Source: JAPLLS01 sp041309145
Lineage (GTDB): Bacteria > Omnitrophota > Gorgyraeia > Gygaellales > Profunditerraquicolaceae
Assembly: GCA_041309145.1 (NCBI GenBank)
Contig: JBFZAG010000057.1
Coordinates: 1-31,641, forward strand
Direction: 5' to 3'
Length of the DNA stretch: 31,641 bases
Shown here: positions 25,629-31,641 of the stretch, in pieces
How the letters are laid out: each line of letters begins with the position of its first letter
Position numbering within the stretch: the stretch's first letter is position 1
Translations under genes and position numbers: made by a program
Notes under the pieces: generated by a model
Databases searched by the model: none
Seen by the model: the letters and a program-made list of their open reading frames with translations, nothing else
Told to the model about the DNA's origin: nothing

Positions 25629-27215
25629 ATGTATAAAATTCTGATCAGCGATTCTTTGTCGGATGAAGGCTTGAAGATATTAAAAGACAATAAAGAATTC
25701 GAGATCACCGTTAAGACCGGGATGAAACCCGAAGAATTGAAAGAAGTTATTAAAGATTACGACGCCCTGGTGGTCAGGTCGGCGACCAAGGCCAACCGGG
25801 AGATAATCGAGGCCGCTGCTAAACTGAAGGTCATCGGCCGGGCCGGGGTGGGGCTGGACAATGTCGATCTTGCCGCGGCGACCGAGCGGGGGATCGTGGT
25901 CATGAACGCTCCGGCGGGAAACACCATCTCCACCTGCGAGCATACCATGAGCATGCTTTTATCTTTGGCCCGCAGTATCCCCCAGGCCAATTCTTCCACC
26001 AAAAAATGCGAATGGAAGCGCTCCAAATTCATGGGGGTGGAACTTTATCAAAAAACGCTGGGGGTCATCGGCCTGGGCAGGATCGGCCGGGAAGTGGCGA
26101 AAAGAGCGGCTTCCTTCGGGATGAAGATCAAAGGTTACGACCCTTATTTATCCAAAGAGATCGCCGAGGACCTGGGCATCGAAGTCCTGGAGTTGAACGA
26201 TCTTTTAAAAGTCTCGGATTTCATCACCGTGCACGTCCCGCTTACCGACGATACCAATCACCTGATCTCGGACAAGCAATTCGAGATGATGAAAAAAGGC
26301 TGCCGGGTCCTGAACTGCGCCCGCGGGGGGATCATCGACGAGGCCGCTTTGGTCAAAGCGATCAAAGAGGGCAAGATCGCCGGAGCGGCGCTGGATGTTT
26401 TCGAGAACGAGCCTCCGGCCGCTGACTCGGAGTTATTGAAGCTGGACAACGTGATCGTCACCTGCCATCTGGGCGCCTCCACCGAAGAGGCCCAGGTCAA
26501 CGTGGCCATCGAGATCGCCGAATGCGTGGGGGATTTCCTTTTAGGCCGCGGGATCCGCAACGCCGCCAACTACCCGAATATCGACGCCGAGCTGTATAAG
26601 ACTTTGCAGCCTTATATTACCATGGCCGAGAAACTCGGTAATTTCACCGCCCAGATCGTCGAAGGAAGGATCTGCGAAGCGGAAATCAAGTTCATCGGGG
26701 ATATCACCAGGTATGATACCTCAAGCCTGACCATGGCTTTGACCAAAGGCCTGCTCTCTCCGGTCTTAAAAGAAACCGTCAATTTTATCAACGCCATTCC
26801 CCTGGCCCGCAGCCGCGGTATTCAGATCAAGCAGACCAAGATCTCCTCCGACGAGGAGTTCACTAATCTAGTCTCGCTGACGATCAAGACCGACAAGATG
26901 TCCAAGACCGTTGCCGCCACTCTTTCTCCGAAGCGCGAGCCGAGGATCGTCAAGATCAACGATTTTTACGTCGACGCCGCTCCTTCCGGGTACCTTTTGA
27001 TGATGAAGAACTGGGATGTCCCGGGGATCATCGGCAACGTCGGATCGCTGATGGGCAAGCACAACATCAACATCGCGGCCATGGTCTTCGGCCGCAAGAC
27101 CCCGGGCGGGGAAGCGGTGAGCATCCTGAATATCGACAGCCCGGTGTCGCCGGAACTGGTGGAAAAGCTAAAAAAAGTGGAAAATATCCTGGAAGTAAAA
27201 CTGATCAAGTTGTAA
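25629..27215 (+). CDS. serA: D-3-phosphoglycerate dehydrogenase, long form with ACT domain
   Basis: SerA oxidises 3-phosphoglycerate to 3-phosphohydroxypyruvate, the first step of serine synthesis. The 528-residue length fits the long type: substrate and NAD domains (1-~315, NAD loop GLGRIGREVA), an ASB intervening domain (~320-450) and a C-terminal ACT domain (~455-528, with VPGIIGNVGSLMGKHNINIAAM). Catalytic residues appear as Arg232 (ARGGIIDE), Glu261 (FENEPP) and His280 (CHLGASTEEAQ). The ACT domain suggests feedback by serine. AAGGAGA precedes the ATG. The aminotransferase at 16188-17327 may supply the next step. Confidence 0.96.
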   Translation: MYKILISDSLSDEGLKILKDNKEFEITVKTGMKPEELKEVIKDYDALVVRSATKANREIIEAAAKLKVIGRAGVGLDNVDLAAATERGIVVMNAPAGNTISTCEHTMSMLLSLARSIPQANSSTKKCEWKRSKFMGVELYQKTLGVIGLGRIGREVAKRAASFGMKIKGYDPYLSKEIAEDLGIEVLELNDLLKVSDFITVHVPLTDDTNHLISDKQFEMMKKGCRVLNCARGGIIDEAALVKAIKEGKIAGAALDVFENEPPAADSELLKLDNVIVTCHLGASTEEAQVNVAIEIAECVGDFLLGRGIRNAANYPNIDAELYKTLQPYITMAEKLGNFTAQIVEGRICEAEIKFIGDITRYDTSSLTMALTKGLLSPVLKETVNFINAIPLARSRGIQIKQTKISSDEEFTNLVSLTIKTDKMSKTVAATLSPKREPRIVKINDFYVDAAPSGYLLMMKNWDVPGIIGNVGSLMGKHNINIAAMVFGRKTPGGEAVSILNIDSPVSPELVEKLKKVENILEVKLIKL

Positions 27216-27255
27216 ATCGGCTCGTTTAATCATTAAGATAATCTGGAGGTCGGCA

Positions 27256-29001
27256 ATGGTCAGAAGGCTTTTGTGCGCGGTCGGGATTTGGGCGTTATCA
27301 ATCCTGGGCTTCAACCTGAATTGTTTTGCCGAAGATCTTACCCTGGTTTTAGTCGGACAGACCCAGGCCCTGCTTTATCCTTGCCACTGCCCTGTCGAGC
27401 CCGACGGCGGAATAGCCCGCAGGGCGACCCTGCTCCAGCAAATAAGAAAAAAAAATCCCAATGTTTTGCTGGTGGATTCCGGGAGTTTTTTTGCCGGAGG
27501 GGCAATGGACCAGGCATCCCTGGGCCAGGAACTGGATAAGTCCCGCACTCTTGTCCATCTTAAGGCCATGGAATTGATGCAATACGACGCCGCTTCTTTA
27601 AGCCCCGACGAATTTGTTTTCGGAAGGCAGTTCCTGGAGGAGAATATTTCTAAAACCAAAATAGCCTTTCTGGGCGCCAACCTGGTTTCGGATAAGATCC
27701 TGCCTTACCGGGTCAAGAAATTCCCCGGGTTCCAGGTCGGGGTCATCGGCCTGGTCAATCCCCTGGCCGGGGCAAAAGCTCCGGGTTTGAATTTTATCCC
27801 CCCCCAGGATGCGCTTAAGAAAGCGGTCGCGGATCTGAAAAATCTAAAAGTGAACGCGATCATACTGATCAGCGGTCTAAAGGAAGAAGAAAACAAAGCT
27901 TTAGTGGCCGCTAACCCGGAGATCGATGTCCTGATCGAAGGGGCTAAGTTCGCCAAAGAAAAAGTCTCAACCAATATCGGAGCGGTCCTGGTTCTGGCCC
28001 CGAGATGGGAAGGCCGGAGGCTGGTAACGGCGAAATTATCTTTAAAGAATAAAGGCAAAGGCGTGGAAGTGAAGAAAGTCGAGGACCCGCGGCTTTCGGA
28101 TAAATTGGCTTCGGATAAACAGATGCTCGCCATCCTTCCTCAGTGCTTTGGCGAAAAAGACTGTAACAAAGAAGGGATGATCTCCAGCTGCTCAAATCCC
28201 GGGCAAAGCAGCGCCAGGTGCGCGTATAAACCGGCTCCTAGAGTAGAGCTTACCGTGATCAATAAGCCTGATTGCCGGACCTGCAATACCGAAAGCGTGA
28301 TCAATTCTCTTAAAAGCGAAATTCCGGGATTATCGGTCAACGCTCTCGATTTCCCGGGAGAGAAAGCCCAAAAGGTGATCAGCGAATTCGGGCTTAAGTA
28401 CCTTCCGGTTTATTTCCTGGACAAGTCTGCGGAGAAAGAGCGGGTTTTCGCAAAGTTGAAACCGGACCTGGAGCTAAAAGGGGAGTATTACTTTCTTAAT
28501 GCCCAGATCTCCGGACTGGGATATTTCCTCAACCGGAAGAAGATCGACGGCCGGCTGGACCTGTTTTTGAATCTTTTGCACAAAGACTCCGGGGAGCTTC
28601 TGGATAACCTGAAAGAGTTCGAGCCAGAAGTCCATTTCCTGGCCGCGGTTGACAAGAACGGATTTGCCGCGCCCGGGGGAAGATCGGAGATCGAGGAATA
28701 CCTGCGCGCGGTCTGCGTGCAGAAATATTATCCCGGATTATTTTATAATTATATCTCCTGCCGGGCTAAAAATTTTGACTCCTCCTGGTGGGACGAATGC
28801 CTCCAGGACGCGGACCTCGGCCCGGTAAAAAGCTGCGCTCTGGGAGCCGAAGGCAGCGATCTGCTCAAGGCCAATATCGCCTTGAACCGCGAGCTGGAAA
28901 TAGCCAACGGCCCGACCTATCTGCTGGATAACCAGGAGATCTTCGGTTCAGTCAAGGTTCCCAAAAAAGAGGAATTCAGAAAAATATTAATGACGAGGTG
29001 A
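27256..29001 (+). CDS. Exported Cys-rich protein: 5'-nucleotidase-like region plus thioredoxin-like region
   Basis: This 581-residue protein has an N-terminal signal peptide (hydrophobic residues 4-20, likely cleavage after CFA). Residues ~27-270 resemble the UshA/5'-nucleotidase metallophosphoesterase core (PDGGIARRATLLQQI, VLLVDSG, FLGANLVS, VGVIGLVNP), but the usual first Asp-x-His metal site is replaced by YPCHCP (Cys43, Cys45). A cluster of four Cys follows (QCFGEKDCNKEG...SSCSNP...ARCAYKP). Then comes a thioredoxin-like region with CRTC (Cys340, Cys343) and a LPVYFLDK strand, and a last region with further Cys and GPTYLLDN, like a second thioredoxin-type cis-Pro loop. CTGGAGG precedes the ATG. 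A periplasmic redox role is inference; catalytic phosphatase activity is doubtful. Confidence 0.65.
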   Translation: MVRRLLCAVGIWALSILGFNLNCFAEDLTLVLVGQTQALLYPCHCPVEPDGGIARRATLLQQIRKKNPNVLLVDSGSFFAGGAMDQASLGQELDKSRTLVHLKAMELMQYDAASLSPDEFVFGRQFLEENISKTKIAFLGANLVSDKILPYRVKKFPGFQVGVIGLVNPLAGAKAPGLNFIPPQDALKKAVADLKNLKVNAIILISGLKEEENKALVAANPEIDVLIEGAKFAKEKVSTNIGAVLVLAPRWEGRRLVTAKLSLKNKGKGVEVKKVEDPRLSDKLASDKQMLAILPQCFGEKDCNKEGMISSCSNPGQSSARCAYKPAPRVELTVINKPDCRTCNTESVINSLKSEIPGLSVNALDFPGEKAQKVISEFGLKYLPVYFLDKSAEKERVFAKLKPDLELKGEYYFLNAQISGLGYFLNRKKIDGRLDLFLNLLHKDSGELLDNLKEFEPEVHFLAAVDKNGFAAPGGRSEIEEYLRAVCVQKYYPGLFYNYISCRAKNFDSSWWDECLQDADLGPVKSCALGAEGSDLLKANIALNRELEIANGPTYLLDNQEIFGSVKVPKKEEFRKILMTR

Positions 29002-29005
29002 GAAA

Positions 29006-30247
29006 ATGACAGCCAAGCCCAAAATATACCTGATCGACGTAACTAACCGCGACGGGGTCCAGACTTCGCGGATCTGCCTTTCCAAATTGCAGAAGACGAT
29101 GATCAACCTTTACCTGGACGAGATGGGGGTGTTCCAGTCGGAATTCGGCTTTCCCATGACCCATCACGAGACCAATTATCTCAACGCCAACCTGGAGCTG
29201 GTTAAAAAAGGGGCTTACACCCGGATACACCTGGGGGGGTGGCTGAGGGCTACCGCGGAAGACGTCAAGACCGCGTATAAGCTGGTCCCGGAATTAAGAC
29301 ATTTGAACCTTTCGATCTCGACTTCCGACCAGATGATCGTCCATAAGTTCAAAGGAAAGCTCGACCACGCCTCGATCATCAAAGAAATGGTCGAAGCTGT
29401 CCATGATGCCAGAAAACACGGGGCCGAGACTATCGGGGTCAACGCCGAAGACGCCAGCCGCACCCGGATCGAGTACCTGATCGAGTTCGCCCAGGCCGCT
29501 AAAGCCGCAGGCGCCGACCGCATCCGTTACTGCGACACCCTGGGCTGCGATTCGCCGTTCTCCATATACGAGCGGATCAAGCTTTTGGCCCAGGAGGTCC
29601 AGCACCCCATCGAGGTGCATTGCCATAACGACCTGGGAATGGTCGTGGCCAACTCGGTCTCCGGAGCCATGGCCGCCAATGACGCCGGCTGCGACGCCTA
29701 TATCAATACCTGCGTCAACGGAATGGGCGAGAGAGCCGGAAACGCTGACCTGGTCGCGGTGATCCTGGCCATAAAATACGGCAGCCAGGTCGCCGGGAAA
29801 TACCATCTCGACGATAAGATCGATCTCAAGGTGGCCTGGAAGATCTGCAAATACGCTTCCTACGCTTTCGGCATCCCCATACCATTGAACCAGCCGGGGG
29901 TGGGCTCTAACGCCTTCGCCCATGAATCCGGCATCCACGCCGACGGAGCTTTAAAAGACCGGCGCAATTACGAGCTTTACGATTACGAAGAGCTGGGCCG
30001 CGGCGAGCCGGAGATCATCGAGACCGGCCGCAAGATCACCGTCGGGGAGTATTCCGGGATCAAAGGTTTCCGCAACGTCTACGATAAGCTGGAAGTCGCT
30101 TTTAAGGACGATAAAGAGGCCGCCCAGATCCTGGAGCTGGCCCGTTACGCCAACGTCCATAATCAAAAGCCGCTGGTGGACGAGGAAATGAAGTTCATCG
30201 CCAAGTACCCGGAGATCGCCCGCAAAATATTCACCATGAACCCGTAA
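29006..30247 (+). CDS. LeuA/homocitrate-synthase-family acyltransferase (HMGL-like TIM barrel)
   Basis: This 413-residue enzyme belongs to the DRE-TIM family that condenses acetyl-CoA with a 2-oxo acid (isopropylmalate, homocitrate, citramalate or Re-type citrate synthase). The N-terminal metal motif reads DVTNRDGVQT (11-20) instead of the common DTTLRDGEQ. The metal His pair is in HCHND (205-209), and NGMGERAGNADL is the conserved glycine loop. GVGSNAFAHESGIHADG is the usual distal active-site stretch. No C-terminal LeuA regulatory domain of full length is present, which argues against classical isopropylmalate synthase. It starts five bases after the preceding gene, with GAGGTGAG as ribosome site. 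Homocitrate synthase or Re-citrate synthase are my leading options; sequence alone does not decide. Confidence 0.8.
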   Translation: MTAKPKIYLIDVTNRDGVQTSRICLSKLQKTMINLYLDEMGVFQSEFGFPMTHHETNYLNANLELVKKGAYTRIHLGGWLRATAEDVKTAYKLVPELRHLNLSISTSDQMIVHKFKGKLDHASIIKEMVEAVHDARKHGAETIGVNAEDASRTRIEYLIEFAQAAKAAGADRIRYCDTLGCDSPFSIYERIKLLAQEVQHPIEVHCHNDLGMVVANSVSGAMAANDAGCDAYINTCVNGMGERAGNADLVAVILAIKYGSQVAGKYHLDDKIDLKVAWKICKYASYAFGIPIPLNQPGVGSNAFAHESGIHADGALKDRRNYELYDYEELGRGEPEIIETGRKITVGEYSGIKGFRNVYDKLEVAFKDDKEAAQILELARYANVHNQKPLVDEEMKFIAKYPEIARKIFTMNP

Positions 30248-30268
30248 TTCTGGAGTAAAAAGTAAATT

Positions 30269-30376
30269 GTCACACGTCACAGGTCACAAGGTCACAGGTA
30301 GTTCCAGGTGTCAGGTTTTCACGTCATAAGTAATACGTATTTTTTACTTGTGACATGTGACTTTGTGACGTGTGAC
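30269..30376. repeat. Inverted GTCACA-type repeat cluster before purA
   Basis: GTCACACGTCACA (30269-30281) is matched by its exact reverse complement at 30364-30376. Between them are further GTCACA units on the left and TGTGAC units on the right, giving a long imperfect hairpin. ACTTGTGACATGT (30346-30358) is the inverse of a 13-mer at 16142-16154. The cluster fills most of the 153-base gap. Confidence 0.8.
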
Positions 30377-30400
30377 TTTGTTAAGAAAGGCAACTAAAAT

Positions 30401-31641
30401 ATGAATACAGTGATCGTAGGCGCGCAGTGGGGGGATGAAGGCAAAGGAAAGATCATCGATATCCTTTCCGCAGAAGTCGATTGCATCGTCCGCTACCAGG
30501 GCGGATCTAACGCCGGCCATACCGTGGTCGTCGGAGGAAAAGTCTTTGTCTTTCACCTTATACCGTCGGGCATCCTGCATCCCGGCAAGGTCTGCTGCAT
30601 CGGGAACGGCGTGACCATCGACCCCGAATCGCTTTTGGAGGAGATCGACAGCCTGGCCGAAGCCAGGATCCCCATAGCCGGAAGGCTGAAGATCTCGGAG
30701 TTGGCGCACGTGATCATGCCTTACCATAAAGTCCTGGATAAGCTGAGGGAATCCAAAAGGACCCACCGCATCGGCACTACCGGCCGGGGGATCGGGCCGT
30801 GTTACGCGGATAAGATCAACCGCTGCGGGATCCGCATGGTCGATCTGCTCAATCCCCGGGTATTCAAAGAAAAACTAAAAGATAATCTCAAGGAAAAAAA
30901 CGAGATCTTCCGGAAAGTCTATTGCCACCACGGTTATGAGATGGGTTCGATCCAGAAGAAGTTTCTGGCTTTCGGCAAAATCCTGGCTCCGTATATCTGC
31001 GATACCGCTGAGCTTTTGAATTCAGCCATCGACAAAAAAAAGGACCTGCTTTTTGAGGGGGCGCAGGGGACTTTCCTGGACATAGATTTCGGCACCTATC
31101 CCTTTGTAACTTCCTCCTCGGCGACTTCCGGAGGGAGCTGTATCGGAAGCGGCGTCGCTCCCACCAAGATCGATAAGGTCATCGGCGTGGTCAAAGCTTA
31201 TACCACCAGAGTCGGGGAAGGGCCGTTCCCCACGGAATTCGACAAAAATTTTTCCGATCTTATCCGCAAGAAAGGCCGGGAATTCGGGGCTACCACCGGA
31301 AGGCCGCGCCGCTGCGGATGGTTTGATTCGGTCCTGGTCAAAAGAGCGGTGCTCTTGAACGGGATAACCGAGCTGGCCTTGACTAAAATGGACATTCTCG
31401 ACGGCCTGAAGACCATCGAGATCGCCACAGCCTACAAATATAAAGGTAAACTATTCCGGGACTTTCCTGCGGACTACGAAGTATTAGCTAACGCCAGGCC
31501 GGTTTACAAAAAAGTGCGGGGCTGGAATGATCCCACTACTAACATCAGCCTCTACAAAGACTTACCCGCCAACGCTAAAAGCTATATCCGTTTATTAGAA
31601 GATATTCTTAAGGCCAGGGTCAGCATAGTCTCTGTGGGGCA
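30401..31641 (+). CDS. purA: Adenylosuccinate synthetase, 3' end beyond the window
   Basis: PurA joins IMP and aspartate using GTP, the first committed step to AMP. The visible 413 codons begin at the ATG at 30401 and show GAQWGDEGKGK (7-17, catalytic Asp12), GGSNAGHT (His40), TTGRGIGP for IMP binding, an FEGAQG stretch, and GATTGRPRRCGWFD. TSSSATSGGS is at the expected position of the family's TSSN.T.GG motif. Family length is about 430, so only a short C-terminal end is missing. AAGAAAGG lies upstream of the start, immediately after the inverted repeat cluster. Confidence 0.96.
   Translation, partial: MNTVIVGAQWGDEGKGKIIDILSAEVDCIVRYQGGSNAGHTVVVGGKVFVFHLIPSGILHPGKVCCIGNGVTIDPESLLEEIDSLAEARIPIAGRLKISELAHVIMPYHKVLDKLRESKRTHRIGTTGRGIGPCYADKINRCGIRMVDLLNPRVFKEKLKDNLKEKNEIFRKVYCHHGYEMGSIQKKFLAFGKILAPYICDTAELLNSAIDKKKDLLFEGAQGTFLDIDFGTYPFVTSSSATSGGSCIGSGVAPTKIDKVIGVVKAYTTRVGEGPFPTEFDKNFSDLIRKKGREFGATTGRPRRCGWFDSVLVKRAVLLNGITELALTKMDILDGLKTIEIATAYKYKGKLFRDFPADYEVLANARPVYKKVRGWNDPTTNISLYKDLPANAKSYIRLLEDILKARVSIVSVG

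Noticed and set aside
30269..30376. CRISPR array in the GTCACA repeat cluster
   Set aside because: Units are about 6-14 bases, partly inverted, with no regular spacers and no cas genes nearby.

Overview
The window looks like a chromosomal segment of an uncultivated diderm bacterium. It carries lipid A assembly (lpxB, msbA), a complete Kdo pathway (kdsD, kdsA, kdsC, kdsB) and Lpt transport genes (an lptC-lptA fusion and lptB), so the cell should have a lipopolysaccharide outer membrane. Several traits suggest Candidatus Omnitrophota or a close PVC-type lineage: a very large exported multidomain protein, TTG starts, tight gene overlaps, and short palindromic repeats between genes. This placement is inference from gene style, not from a marker-gene comparison. 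I saw no rRNA, tRNA, CRISPR array, transposase or phage gene.

Layout. Bases 1-4632 (+): the 3' end of rpmA, a membrane M48 peptidase, and a coupled pair made of a helical-repeat protein and an HD-GYP protein that share an N-terminal domain. Bases 4657-6710 (-): a Gfo/Idh/MocA oxidoreductase and lpxB, possibly on a leaderless transcript. Bases 6711-6894: a divergent intergenic region with two palindromes. Bases 6895-14451 (+): msbA, then a compact LPS run rfaE1-kdsB-kdsA-kdsD-kdsC-lptCA-lptB in which neighbouring genes overlap or nearly touch. Bases 14590-16130: a trigger factor lacking its PPIase domain, and clpP. Bases 16188-27215: a class V aminotransferase and serA, probably serine biosynthesis, separated by a 7.8 kb gene for a 2605-residue exported protein. 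Bases 27256-30247: an exported Cys-rich protein combining a phosphoesterase-like and a thioredoxin-like region, then a LeuA/homocitrate-synthase-family enzyme. Bases 30401-31641: purA, running off the end.

The most unusual object is the giant protein at 17592-25409. After a signal peptide and an unassigned region it carries a phosphohexomutase with all four active-site loops, two tandem UDP-sugar-pyrophosphorylase-like modules, a 2H-phosphoesterase-like domain with two HxT motifs, and a distinct C-terminal tail. It therefore resembles a sugar-phosphate to nucleotide-sugar pathway placed on one apparently exported chain. Its gene has its own strong promoter followed by a terminator-like hairpin in the leader.

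Three families of small intergenic repeats recur: GGGGAC hairpins, palindromes built on a GTACAACC-GCGC-AGGTT unit, and GTCACAAGT-type repeats. At 25412-25522 one family is nested in the loop of another.
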